Counted from the first letter of the stretch, positions 32,901 to 45,466 are shown. The stretch: 64,000 nt of DNA from Drosophila pseudoobscura (GCF_009870125.1 NC_046683.1:6758001-6822000); one strand, 5' to 3'. A program made the numbers and translations. The notes: generated from the sequence alone by a model not told the origin.

Positions 32901-34040
32901 GTGGCTGCGCTGCCATCGGTTCTTCGGCTCGGTTCGGACCAACAGGTTGAGGTTGGTTGGGCCACAGGAAACAGCTACCCTCCGCTGCCCCTCCTGATCG
33001 AGGCACGCCGCCAAAAAAAGCATCATCGCTCATCTCTGCGCTGGGAAAAGGGGAAAGGGACAAGGGAATTGCGATAAGCATTGGTACGGGCGAGGAAGGG
33101 AATTACGATGAGCAAAGGTGTGGGCGCGGGCGGGTGGAGGCCCATCCGGGGCGATGATGCTATGCGCATTTCTTGTTAAGAAAAAAACGCGCACCTTTTG
33201 GTGTGAAATTCCACTGTAAATAACTGAGTGATCGTTTGTTGGGTGGGGGTTTTGGGGTTGAGGTAGAGAATGCAGCAGCCATATTGAAGTTGTGCGCAGA
33301 GCTTTTGTTCAGAGAGCTTTCAATGGCTTCCAGGCAGGATCGTTCGATTGGGCAAGGAAAGCTGCGATGTTAAATGAGCTTTTGCCACGTTCACACTGAC
33401 GGGAATGACGCATGAAAGCTACGCGATGCTGTGCCCGGCGCCTCAACGTCTGCGTTGGCGGCAAAGGCAGCAGCGCTGTTTAGGCATCTGCTCCCACTGT
33501 ACCGCACAGTGGCGGCACATCGGCAAGGTGTACCTCTGAAGCTAATGTTATTTAATTTATTTTCGTATTCACACATTATTGTTGTTGCTGTAGCTGTGAC
33601 AGCGACAGCGACAGCGACAAGTGACGAATGGTTCGTCCAAGAGCGAGTGAGATGGCTATGGGGGCAGACATGGGGCAGCAAGCGCCAAAAAGCAGTTTCC
33701 GCAGTGTGCATGTGTGTGTGGTCGAGAGAGAGAGAGAGAATGAACGTGTCGGAGAATGAATGCTAGAACTCGTTCGCTGTTCTGCCAGGCACGTAGGTTG
33801 TTGCTGTCGGGAGAGGGGGAGTCGGAGGTAGCGTTCATCCAGCTTGAAGTTCATTTGCAGTCGTCGCTCTGTCTGCCGCTCGTTCGTTCGCTCGTTCGTT
33901 TCTGTCTCTGCGAGAGTGAGTGTGAGTGTGTGTGTTCCACAGAAAGAGAGACAGAGATAAAGAGAGCACGCCATAGACAGGTACCCCACCAACATAGTGA
34001 GAGCGACTGAAGTTCGGCAACGCCGCACTGTGATCGCTAC

Positions 34041-34056
34041 CAGACAGAATGTCGCC
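34041..34056 (-). promoter_or_regulatory. Exact silencer element, first of a close pair
   Basis: Minus strand reads GGCGAC ATTCT GTCTG. It lies 10.3 kb upstream of the brk start codon and 33 bp from the next element, same orientation. Confidence 0.7.
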
Positions 34057-34073
34057 AGTTCATGCTACGCTGC

Positions 34074-34089
34074 CAGACATACTGTCGTC
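34074..34089 (-). promoter_or_regulatory. Exact silencer element, second of a close pair
   Basis: Minus strand reads GACGAC AGTAT GTCTG. The 33-bp offset from the previous element is about three helical turns. A one-mismatch copy lies at 33860-33875. Confidence 0.7.
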
Positions 34090-35487
34090 TTTGTTGTTGC
34101 TGCCGCTGCCATTGCTGCTGCTGTTGCTGCGGCCGCCGTTGTTGTTGCTGCTGCTGTTGCTGTCGTCTTTTCACACGCTGCGCCCCGCCAACGCCAAAGC
34201 CGACCCGACCCGACTCGACTCGACCATTACCCATTGCGATCGCTCTTCATTCCCTCTCCCTCACCCTGCCGCTGACAACCCTTTTATTGCAGTGGTACTC
34301 CCCCCGCCCCTTTTTGCTGTGATTTCTTTTTCGTTGCTTTTGTTTTTGCAAGCATGTGCACTCCCTCCTACTCGCCCCCTCAAGCAACGCATACACACAC
34401 ACACACACTTATACATAGAGGCGTGTGCAGTACGGTTGTGTGTTTGCGTGTGTGTATGGGTGCTTGTCTATGTGGAGAACGCGACCTCGACTTTGGCAAC
34501 TGATCGATCGACTGCCCCACGTAACCGGCCAACAACAACTAACTAACGCTCTGGTCTCCCCCTCCCCCTGCTCCACATCTACCCTTCTATCCGCTGCCCC
34601 TTGCCCACTGCTCGAAGGGGCGGCTATCGCTTGCCTCTTGCGGAATGCGACTCGGCTCGGTAATTTTCCATCGGGCTATAGCCTATACAACGGTGTGTGA
34701 ATGTATCCTATGGATATGGGATGCAACATATTGATCTATGGATATAGCCATAGCCATTCCTCGGCATGCTCATACAAGAAAGCTAAGGCGAGAGCAATGG
34801 GAAGTTGGAAATATTCAGAACACACGTACGGGTACATCCATGTTTACCATCAGATATTGATACGGATCCTTTGTTTCTACTTTAGAGATCTATGGATATA
34901 TGATTTCTGAATAGTTTGTAGAGATTTTAGTGGTTATAATACTCAAAATGTCATATATGTACATATATTCATGGACACTTCACAGAAACCTGGATTGGGA
35001 ATAGAAAATGGATATGATAAATCTTGGGAAAGGGCCCATAGTTATTTCTCATGCAATCAGTGCTGGTATCCCTGAATCTCATGCTAACCCAATTAATGAT
35101 TGAAGGCGCGCCTAGGTGAAAAAAGAAAGCTCTGGTCAAAAATGTAGTATCACTCATTAATGAGAGATCTCTAATTATACATCTAACATAAACACGTATA
35201 TATGTATGGGATTTGAACCTCCTCCAGTCTGAATCTCATTCCAGCAGTCCCTCAACCAACCCTCTCGCCCATGTTTCCTTTTTATTTTCACATCTACGCT
35301 GATGGATTCTAAAGGTTACTGACTAACTAACTAAGTAGCTAAACTAACCTCGTCTCTAAATTAAGAAGTCGTGCGTGTGGAGCAGCACCATATTATAAGA
35401 AGCTTTATCCGGACTGGAACTGGACTATTTTATATGCAATTTGGACGAACTTCCTTAAAAAGGGATGTTCCTTCCTGGAGAAATAAA

Positions 35488-35521
35488 TTCCTCGGAGCGA
35501 GATCTTCCTCGGAGCGAGATC
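35488..35521. repeat. 17-bp tandem duplication
   Basis: Two adjacent identical 17-base units (TTCCTCGGAGCGAGATC) followed by a partial third. Confidence 0.75.
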
Positions 35522-37847
35522 TTTCCTTGGAAAGTACATTTCTAGGAGATAGATAATTTTTGAATAGACATCTTCCCTAATAAACAGCATTTATTATTGT
35601 AGAAAAGCGCTCTCTTTCCGTATACTCCCTTGAATATAAACATAATCACTTATCAAAGACAGGCGTCTCTTTAGAACTCCGCTTGTGTAAGATATGTATA
35701 CCTGAACTGTCTCTGAATTCTATACCAATTTATGTAATTTATGGACTTTTTTTGAGTTCTCAATTCCCATTTCCAAGAATGATTTCTTCAGGATTCCAAA
35801 TTTCTAGAAACTTTCTGCAGAAACTTGATGCTGGGTGGCGGTGGTTTCCCTTCTGTACTCGCGTACATAAAGCCTCGTGGCCATATAAGGCCATATTGTT
35901 TTTCAATGCTTTTGGGGGCCCCTCCTCACATACATAGTTGTGCTCGTACACATTTTTCATATAAAATGCACACATTGTATGCACTCTTTGTGTGTGTGTG
36001 TGGTTTTGGCCACATTTGCAACGAGATTCTGTCCAGTCAACATAAATTTAGAGCCCAAATGCTCGAATGTTTGGCTGTTCATGTGGATGTGCATGTGCGC
36101 CCTCAACAGTTCTTTCACTTTCATTTGCTTTTCCATTTCCCCATTCATTCCAATTTCCATACCCCGTTTCGGAACCCCCATCCGCTTTCAAATTCCACTT
36201 CGATAAGCAATAATTTCTGCCAGTTTCAGCGCGATGGCCGAATTTTTTTTCTTCGTGGAGACGCGCGTGTGGGTGGATGGCCAACGGTAGATCGTTGGGC
36301 AAGAGTTCTCTGATCTATTCTACTTAAGACTTAAGCTTTTGCACAATTTTCGGGTGTTTTTTTTTTGTGCAAACCTTTTTGATTTCGTCGAACACCCTAT
36401 GGAGTGGGTAATTCGAATGGGTTCTGAAGTATGCCCATAACGATACAGACCTTATTATGAAATTTGTTCAGATCATAGCTTGGTAAGAGCTCAATGTACT
36501 ATATAGCTAAAGGTACAATATATACATTCAGTATGCACATTTTTGAATTGATATTTCATTGAAAGAAGTCTGAATAATATGAAAAGGTAAGTAATTCCGT
36601 AATATTTCATTGATATACCTATACAAATTATTGGAATATAGAGGATTCATCTCTGAAATGGTCAAGAGTTAATTAATAATCGTTTCGAAATTAAATTTTC
36701 AATGCCCACATCGCTGGTTTCTGGAGAATCCTCGAAACCAGATTATAATTTGGTCTAAATAATGATGGAATTGCCCTGGAAGTAATGGAAATCCTAAAGA
36801 AATAAATGATATTGCGAAATCAAGACCATTTTCTGTCTCAAAGTCGTTGTTTGTGTTATGAAAACTGTTCAAAACCAAGACATAATCCGTATTCCCACTT
36901 AAACCCATTAGGAAAATTCGTTCTTCAGTAAAATTTAATGGGCTAAAATTTGTAAATATCTTGAGAGGGTATTTAAAAGTACTTCTTTGTTATCATAATA
37001 TGGCATTGGTATTTCTGGAGGTATTTTATTATCTAGAGCGTCAATCGAAATATTAAAAAATCGTAAAGAAATATCTCGACAAATGGGTGGCATCTATATA
37101 TCCGAGATAGATAATCCTCGGAGATTGTGCATCAAAATTGTGCAATTAGCTGTGAAAAACCAAGGCTCATGGAGACTGAAAGAAAAGCATGTGATTAACC
37201 ATCGATGATTAGAGACGATCATTAGATGATTAGGGACGATCATTAGATGTTTTCACTATAAAACTCTGCATGATTCATAGCTTCATAGATTCGAAGATTC
37301 AGAGTGATATCTTTAAAAATAAATGCTTACCAAATTAAAAAGATCAGCAGATATGTTAATGATATTTTAAAAGTTAATACCTCGATAGATCACATAAATA
37401 TAAAATGTTGAGTTAAATAATTGCTGATTTTCCAATGCAAAACATTTCTTAGAATTATTAAACTACCTACCTCTTGTGGCAATCTTTTTTACCTTAAAAA
37501 TTCGATAATAAATCTATATTTTTTTACCGCTTTGAAAGTCTGAAAGGAAAAATCGAACGCAATCGCAGCATAGGGAAGAATGACATCAGAAAATCATATC
37601 CTAACCCCATCTGGGAGTTTGATTAGTAATCTCTGATATTGCGAATCTCTGAGAACTCATAACTGAAAGATCAGGAACAATGCCACTTGATATTTTTCTT
37701 TGTTGGAGGTTTTCCCGACAAGTGGCTCCTCTCCATCGACCTGCCTGGTTTGGTCCTCCGGGTTCTCGTACACGTTCTCTTGTTTTTTCTTCTTCCAGGG
37801 AATGGAATGTGAACCTGTCCAGGTCCGGGATGAGGGTCGCTCGCACC

Positions 37848-38248
37848 ATGTGTTGCCGTTTTGGCCCAGCTTTAAAATGGGGCTTTCCCGCCAGTCGCAA
37901 ACACACATGTGGTGTGCCTCTAACTTTGGCTTAGGTCTGCGCCTTGCCTCGACCTGAGGAACGCGTAGAGGATAGCCTCTGCTCGCCTCAGGATCGGATA
38001 GGATCGTATAGGATCGGTGTGCGAGAGTCAGTTCAATAACTTGACACGCCACATCATCGGGTGCAGGCCGTCGCATTTGTTTTGGATTTCCCGTCGGATT
38101 AAGCAACTTAGTGCACAATCCACAGCGCTGGCCTGCGTCCGTCCACTGTTTCCTTCAGTTCCGAGTGGCAGTGGAACGGTCAGCATGAGGGTCAGGTCAG
38201 GTCAGGTCTGTCCCGCTGTCCGGCTAATTGTAATCGTGGGAAAAACCA
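37848..38248. promoter_or_regulatory. Candidate brk neurogenic ectoderm enhancer
   Basis: A Dorsal site of the specialised SGGAAANYCSS form lies on the minus strand at 37879-37889 (GGGAAAGCCCC). A CACATGT Twist-type E-box is 14 bp further on (37904-37910). CTGTCCC (CTGWCCY motif) lies at 38208-38214. A Su(H) site CGTGGGAA lies at 38235-38242 and overlaps a second Dorsal-like site GGGAAAAACCA (38238-38248). These four motif types together are the published signature of neurogenic ectoderm enhancers, and brk is a known owner of one upstream of its promoter. The cluster is about 14 kb upstream of the brk start codon. Confidence 0.6.
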
Positions 38249-40358
38249 ATCAGACGCAATACTCTCCGCCTGCGAGCCAGGGCCAGCCATCGTTCCAGGC
38301 CACTTTATTAGGGGACAATATTAGCGTAATCCACATTTAGGGTTTGTGTTAAGGGCCGTAAAGAACTTGGCTTGCATTTACGGCCGCACCATAAACCTTC
38401 ATCCTTCTTCATCGAGGACTCTCGCCTCTGATCGACGACGTACCTGTTCGGCATTTTATCGACATCTTGAGTTTGGAATTAATGCGATCTTAGCTTTGAT
38501 TCGATCGCAAGAAACGCACATCCTTGCATACGAATCGATAATCTTCGGGACATTTATCATAGCTGCCTAATGATCATACGGGATTTTGGGATCACAATGA
38601 TGAATGGATCCATATCCGGTAGCTGTCAAATTGTCGAATTACGCATATCCTCAGCGATATTTTGGTGATTCAGATGGAGGAGCCCATAGCCATCGTCACC
38701 ATCACCGGCACCGTCATCGCCACCGCAGGTGGCCATAATTTAGTCAGCGGCATGGCATATCTTTCGTTTAAAAAGTTAAATGAGTTGTAGACCTCATTAG
38801 ATACGCACCCTTCGTACCCGCAGCAGTAGCCGTACCCCCGATACAATCTATCCATCCGTCTATCTATGAGCATTCTCTATATCTGGGGATTGAGTACGCG
38901 TGCGGCATGAGCAATCGGATGGTTATGCGGCTGCACAGTAGCCGGAGACATCGCCAACACCTGTCCATAAATCGCTCAGCTATTGTCTGTCCCATACCCA
39001 AATCCATTGGCATAGTAGAAGGTGTCTATCACACGGGGGACAACGTACACAAAATACTAATTATGAAATCTATGAGACCCGAACGCCGTTTGGCCGTAAA
39101 TCAAATTCCGAATCCGAATCCAAATCCGAATGGAAGCCGGGTTCGGGTCCCATTTCGAAGGCGTTACATCGAAACCATTTTCGAGTATGGTTCGAGTACG
39201 GCCCAAAAGAACTCCCATAGCGGGAAGAAGAGAGAGATTAGTGATAAGCATCTGACGTGTGGCGCGATCGGTTGCATACCAAAGCACCAGGCCAGACGAT
39301 ACTTTGGAATGATTTGTGTCCCAGAGTCCCATGTCAGCGGGTTTACGTATTAGACAGGACATGTCTCTAACATAGGGGAGGAGGCCTTCCCTGATCTGTC
39401 GATGGATTAATGGCATAAGATCGGTGATAAGATTGCTTGGGGATATCTGTGTGAAGAGTGTAAGCCAGAGTTGTATATTTACTTGTTTTGGTATTATTGT
39501 GTTCTTAGAGATCCAGGACTCAAAAGATATACATAGTTTAAATTACCAGCTACTAGAGGACTTTAAGTCATTAATTCTGATTTTCTTTGAAAGCTAGTTT
39601 ATTCTCTAACCTGTCCAGTAGGCACGCTACGGGTTTCCGTTAAGCGTGTCACTCGTCATACGGCCACATTGGTCCGTAAAGAAAATTGATTTTGTTAAAC
39701 CTTGAATCATTCAGATTGTAATTTTCGTAGTATTTTTTAGATGGAACGATTGTTGAACCATATGAACCTCCAATCATATGGGGGTAACACCAAATGTCTT
39801 GAGTTAAATCTTACAGAGATCTTACCCTCAATCCTAGTCCCTATTCACTTGATAAGAGTTTAAAGATGGTAAGCAATAGCCGATCAACGCAAAAGTTATA
39901 GACCACAACTGTTTTCTGGCTAAATGTTCTCATTTTCCTTTCCCTTAATGATACAGAATCATGATAAGGATCCTTGATAAAAGTTTTTTAAGATATATGC
40001 TCCAGATCCCTGGCACTCACACTGTTTCCACCGAGTATATTGCTCTTGTTATCCATCCCCCTCTAAGTAATATACGTCCCCTCCAATATCACACTTTCCC
40101 AATGCCTACTGTACGTAGGATACCCCACTGGACGCTGGTTTGGTTACTGGTTCTGCTCTAATGTTGGGGTTGGGGTTCGGGTTTCGGTAAACTGTCTATG
40201 TAAATCCAATATTTGAAGTCAGATAACGAAAAAATTACAATCTACATATGGGTATGGCGAGCATAGTCATATTCTGGTTTGTTCAGATCTGTTCTGTCCA
40301 GGGGTTTGAGGTGGAAATGTTCTTCAGTGCGAGAGTTGTCGTTGTACTTCAAATGCGT

Positions 40359-40374
40359 GGGGGGGGGGGGGGGG
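40359..40374. repeat. G16 homopolymer
   Basis: Run of 16 guanines; its length may be unreliable in sequencing. Confidence 0.9.
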
Positions 40375-41777
40375 AGGTGAGTGCATGGCTTGTATGTACA
40401 GAAGGGGTGTACTACGTCCTACGTCTCCGTCCCACGTCCAACGTCCCACAATCTGTGTGTGTTCTTGTAATGCGAGCATGCGAGTATTTTGGCTTCGTTT
40501 TGAATGCAGTTGCAGCTTTGGGCATTTCATTGAAAGTAAATATTTATGTAAATGCATACGAGTATGTACATACATACATATGTACATAGTATATACAAAT
40601 ACGAGTGCGATTGTGTTTGTATGCCAAGTCTTCCAAGTCTTGGAAGTCTCTGGTGCTTTTGCTGTCCCTATCGGTTTGCCCTGTTTTGTTTATGCCTTCG
40701 CGGTATGTTGCTGAAGTACAGTGGAGCTTCTGTGAATGAATTCTGATTGCCTTTGTATAAAGATACTTTGCCAGAGTGAATACCTCATACTTGCAGCGCA
40801 TTGAAGGTGTCATTTCAGATCCTAAAAGGTGCGATCGATGTAGCTATAGCCATCGATTGAACGATCAAACTTTCCAGTGAACTTATGTGTATGATTCAGA
40901 ATCGTATCAGTAGTTTGAGGGTTGTGGATGTACATTTGCTGTATAGAAGAGAGAGCGCCTAGTCTTCAATTTATAACTATTGATTAATCAAAATTTGATA
41001 ATTCTGCAAGAATTTGTTTACTGAAATTTGTAGTACTCGAAATCCATTTCTTCGAGAAAATCGTTAATTTTACGATGCTTTTTTGATGATCATGTCAAAA
41101 GTTTTCAATTCGAGGTCCCGTATAACCAGTAGAAACCAAAAAGTAGTAGTCCCTAGAATCCGCGAACGCTTTAACCAAGGAAAGTGAATTATATTCCGAT
41201 GTACGGTTGATGTACATTCCTACGTACAAACATATGAGGTGGAAGAAAGCCCCCAGCTTAAATCAGAACCATCACCCTTCGCCCAAACGACTACTTTTTA
41301 CGTGTACATTAAACGTACATCAAATAAGGATGACGGTCAAGGGTTAAGGGTGAGCTTTGTCACTGTATTACCAGTGACAGTGATCACTGTAGTACGAGTA
41401 TGTGCATGTGGCGTGGCTTTGGGATACCTACAATGCACGCGCACACATTGGCACACAAAAATCTATGTACAGCATTGAGAATCCATATCAGCACGGCCAT
41501 AGACATACGCACATACGAATGTATATATCTATGTATGAATGTACATACATACATATGTACGAATGCATGCATGCAGCAGGAGGAACAATAACAAAATACA
41601 GCAGCAGCAAAAGTTTGTACGTACATTCGTACATACAGACATACATACATATGTACATACATACATCCATACATACAGTCACCATATAAAGGCAAACAAA
41701 CGTGCGATGGTGAGGTGCGGTGCGGTGCGCCTGAGGCAGACCACTTGGCAGCGACAGCGACAGCGGCAGAGTCAGGC

Positions 41778-41793
41778 CAGACAGTCTGTCGCC
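41778..41793 (-). promoter_or_regulatory. Exact silencer element 18.1 kb upstream of brk
   Basis: Minus strand reads GGCGAC AGACT GTCTG, an exact match to GRCGNC-N5-GTCTG. Confidence 0.6.
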
Positions 41794-43822
41794 AGAAAAA
41801 TCCAAACTCACACAAACACAGGCGCATACACAGAGGGCGAGCGAGCGAGCGAGTGAGCGAGAGAGCACAGCGGTCGAAACGAGGGCATCAGCGGGAGGCA
41901 TGGAGTGTGGCGAGGTGCGGTGGAATGGGCTGGCCAGCGCAGCAGCGGCGGCAGCAGAAAACGTCTACGTTGGCGTCAAAGCTGGCGTTGTCGGCGTCGC
42001 ACTGCGCTCTCTGTGGACCCCAGGGGTTAGGGGCCCTGTTGCGGGGGCGGGAGCGGGGGGGCCTGGTATCTTAGGTTGAGAAATCGTTCGGAAAAAAGCG
42101 AAGCGCAAAGCAAAAGCAAAATTCCATTTAGATTATATGCTGCTGCGGCCGCTTCTGCTACGCTGCTTCTTCTTTCCTTTTGGTGGTGTTGGCACTTTTG
42201 ACGAACGCGTCGGCGGTGCGACGGTGCGACGGTGCGACGGTTGGGAGGTGTTACAATACAGACACACAAGTACCACGTGTGCATGTGTGAGTGCATCGCC
42301 GCCACCGCTCACGCTGACGACGACGGCGACAGACTTGAGCGTGTGCATTGCCAGACCGTCCGGCGCGCCACAGCCGCCACATAACGTCATCGCCAGTTGG
42401 GACAGGGGCAGAGGCGGAGGCGGAGGCGTAGGCATTGGCAGAGGCAGAGGCAGAGGCGTAGTAGATGCAAGCAAATGCAGTTCAACAAGAAGGGTGTCGC
42501 CGGTTGATTCTGATCATGAATACGTATGTATACATATGTATGCATTTTAAGAACTGAAGGGATCGAAAATACAAGCCCCCTTTGCTAGAGAAACTAACCC
42601 CGCCAGTGACAATGACTTCGATTGGAGTACGAATTTTATCGCCCACGATTTCGGTGGTTTTTATTCTACTGTTTGCTTTCGATACCCTGTCATGCACTCA
42701 CACACACACACGTATACAAGAGGTACTTGAGTTCTATGGATGCACCTCTCCTCCTCCTCCATTTCTTCCCCAGCCCGCAATCGAAAAATGTCGCTTTTCC
42801 AAACACTTTTGGAACATTTTTTGGGAGTACTCGTACTTCTATGAACTTAATTTGTAAGGCCAACAATCAAATCAATACATTATATCGATGATCATTAATT
42901 CATTCATTCAACCACAAAATCCTGTCCTATCTGCAGAGTCCTGGATACGGATAATGAGAGTACTATAGAATTAGTTTAAAATGTGTGTTCTTAGAGATCC
43001 TCAAAATTCCAATCTTAAAGTTGATTTGAAACTGGGAATCGGAATCCTATTGGAAGGCTGAATGAATTTTGATTTGGGGCTGCAACCTGATCCTTAGCAA
43101 AACTAAGCTCTGCCCTGTTCATGCCACATTCCTTCCCCACGAAGCAGAAGGATTATCAATCAAATTCCCCAAACCCTTCCTCTCTCTCTATCTCTCGGTC
43201 TCTCTGTCTCCTCCTCTTTTCCTTCCAAGATGTGTCAAATTCCATCATTTTCAGGAGCGGATATGTCCAGACAGTGGGTTGGAGCTTGTGTTTGGGGATA
43301 AATCAAGTCTCTGGGTTGGATATGGCATCGTATACCTCTCGTCAGTGTGCGGCTGCAGCAGTCAAACTGTACTAAAGATAGAACTGAACACGTTCTTACT
43401 GCCGCACACACAGATACACACTCACACAGAGGAACGCACACAGGAACAGACACAGACAGAGAGAGAGAGAGAGAAAGAGAGAGGGACAGTGGCAAAGACC
43501 ATACAGGAAACGCGGACACCAACGGACAGTGGAACCAAAGGCACAGACAGACGGACAAACGGACGAGCGGACGGACAGACGGCGGGCGGACATGGCATAA
43601 GTGCATGCGGCCTCTGAAACTTAACACTCTTCTGGCTCTGGCTCTGTCTCTGTCTCTGTCTCTGGCTGTGAATATTAAAATACCCACTTAAGGCGCAACA
43701 ACAGCCGAAGGAACAGAAACAGCAACAGCCCACAGCAAGAAGAAGTAACTAGAATTATACTAAGTAGTCGTCTGTCTACCGTACCCACACATATGGAGAC
43801 CAAATCGAAATGATCAGACTTT

Positions 43823-43838
43823 GGCGCCCTTAAGTCTG
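43823..43838 (+). promoter_or_regulatory. Exact silencer element 20.1 kb upstream of brk
   Basis: GGCGCC CTTAA GTCTG fits the consensus exactly. A CAGAC half-site also lies on the other side of the palindromic GGCGCC (43815-43819), but with a spacer of three rather than five bases. Confidence 0.6.
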
Positions 43839-44546
43839 GGTTGGAAATGGGATAGGGCTCTTGAACCCAGTAGAAGCAAGAGAAGCAAGACCAGATCCTA
43901 TAGCTGCAACCACTCGACTGGCGCTCACCCGAGACACTCAAGTGGCCTGCCGGTTAGGGAAGGGAAGAAAGGGAAGCTTGTGTTGGGACTCGGGTAATCT
44001 TCATGGACATTAACTAATTGCCAGCCACAATTGGGATGGGCCTCGTTTCAAGTGCATCCGGCTGCTGTTGCTGCAGTGGATATTGCAGGGGAATATGCTC
44101 ATACAAATTATATACATATGGGAAAATGGACATATATTTAAATTATTGTCATGCAAATATAAAGGATCCATTGAGTGCGTTTTAATTTCGTATTCGTATA
44201 TTTCGTATATTTGGTAACATATTGGGCGAGGTTTGTGGAAATAAGATAATACTCATTCTAAACTTTAAAATTTAACGAATCAAATTCAAATTCTAGTTGC
44301 AGCGCGCCAAGAGTGTGACCACCCACCACAGGCTCATACGCAGAGCTGCATTCAACTATCAGCCATCGGAGTTGGCGATACTTTATGGTTGAGGTAGCAA
44401 AAGGTAGGGACTATGCAACATTTTCTTATAATGTTTACTTGTTACATATATTACAATCAATAATTGTAGACAAATGCAAATAAATAAAAAATGTATTTCA
44501 TCAATCTATTAAGTCTAATTTTTGAAAATATCCTTGTCCCTCCTCG

Positions 44547-44701
44547 TTGGCGCGCAGCTCTAGCGATTATCCAGTCGATAGTATCGATAAGCCCAAAAAG
44601 CAGTTGGGCAGTTGAATCGGTTAGAATCGGTATACTCCATTGTAACACACTCATGTCTGATGCTATAACCTTTTTTGATTAAACCTTTTTTTATAAACAA
44701 T
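44547..44701 (+). repeat. Copy B of the sequence shared with the Dok 5' flank
   Basis: 44547-44588 matches 5130-5089 (minus strand) at 39 of 42 positions, and 44679-44701 matches 4840-4817 with few changes. Copy B contains a perfect DRE (TATCGATA, 44582-44589), so it may act as a promoter for the small frame that follows. Confidence 0.6.
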
Positions 44702-44954
44702 ACTATAAAAGAAACTCTTATTTCTGCCGATTAACTCAACTTGGTCTCCTGTTTAAATTAAGTGGGCTAAATTCGTTTTTATCGGTATATCTAAAAAATG
44801 AGGATAGAATATCCATGGCAAGAATATCCGTGCAAGTCTCGACGGGCATTGATGACTGGATGAGAATTTGGTCGAATACTTTGGTCCAGTCACCCATCGT
44901 TTTCCCCTTTTGTTCCACTTACTCATAATCCGCTAGCACAGAGAAAGGGTTCAA

Positions 44955-45322
44955 ATGCCTCGAACAGCTTCTCCCTTCCGAAAGAACCCGAAAGAATCGC
45001 CTATTGGCGGGCATGAGGAGATCATGGACGTCCAGACGCCAAACGTCCAGCAGCAACAGGTCATGCTCGACCGAAAGAGAGCTCACAGAGGTCAAAAGAA
45101 TCTTTCGTCAGAGCAGAAGCAGCGCGAAAACGAGCGGCAATAGGTTAAAGCCAAAAACGCGAATAGATGGATCAAGGCATCTGACACAAACGCGATGTAC
45201 GTGATCAAAGACTTCTCATCAGGTTCACCGGTGTCCCTCTGGGAAAGACCATTAGGTGTTAGCTGCAGATCAAAGATTGTCTCTCGAGTGATGAAACGAA
45301 CCTTGCGAACATGGGATGACTT
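44955..45322 (+). pseudogene. Small reading frame with one internal stop; unrecognised
   Basis: I do not recognise the product. An ATG at 44955 opens a frame of 62 residues (MPRTASPFRKNPKESP start; basic, Gln- and Lys-rich end). It meets a single TAG at 45141-45143 and then stays open in the same frame for about 59 more codons, to roughly 45322. It is preceded by copy B of the promoter-like repeat. AATAAA (45461-45466) and a run of ten A (45487-45496) follow, as in a processed retrocopy. Alternatives are a decayed young gene, a gene with stop readthrough, a short intron removing the stop (a weak phase-0 GTCATG donor at 45060 and an AATAG acceptor at 45143 would do so), or chance. The end coordinate is approximate. 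Confidence 0.35.
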
Positions 45323-45460
45323 CTTTTTCAACGCTGGAGCCCTTTCATGGAGATTCGCTTGTGGCGTGTAACCTGCTAGTAAATTCTAGCCACTCGAGGA
45401 GCTGCTGCTTCAGAGGATCTCAGCCTCCATTAGTTTGCCGCACAAGTTACTGCTTTTAGC

Positions 45461-45466
45461 AATAAA
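45461..45466 (+). terminator. AATAAA followed by an A-run
   Basis: Canonical signal with A10 starting 21 bases further on. It is either the 3' end of a real transcript or the tail of a retrocopy. Confidence 0.4.

Larger units (their letters stand above)
24601..44500. other. Gene-free region upstream of brk, probable cis-regulatory domain
   Basis: About 20 kb with no reading frame that I recognise on either strand. The open frames present are low-complexity or lack plausible domains. The region carries six exact silencer elements, one Dorsal/Twist/Su(H) cluster, several GA/CT tracts and two small transposon-like fragments. This matches the known long, modular 5' control region of brk. A non-coding RNA cannot be ruled out from sequence alone. 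Confidence 0.7.

Noticed and set aside
38235..38242. CRISPR array, phage, plasmid or bacterial insertion anywhere in the window
   Set aside because: No regularly spaced direct repeats, integrase, transposase of bacterial type or prokaryotic gene was seen. Spliced fly genes account for the coding content. The coordinates given are only a placeholder for a whole-window check.
45092..45331. Minus-strand frame of 79 codons opposite the small 45 kb gene
   Set aside because: It looks somewhat protein-like, but there is no domain, no splice partner and no polyadenylation signal on that strand, whereas the plus strand has AATAAA and an A-run.
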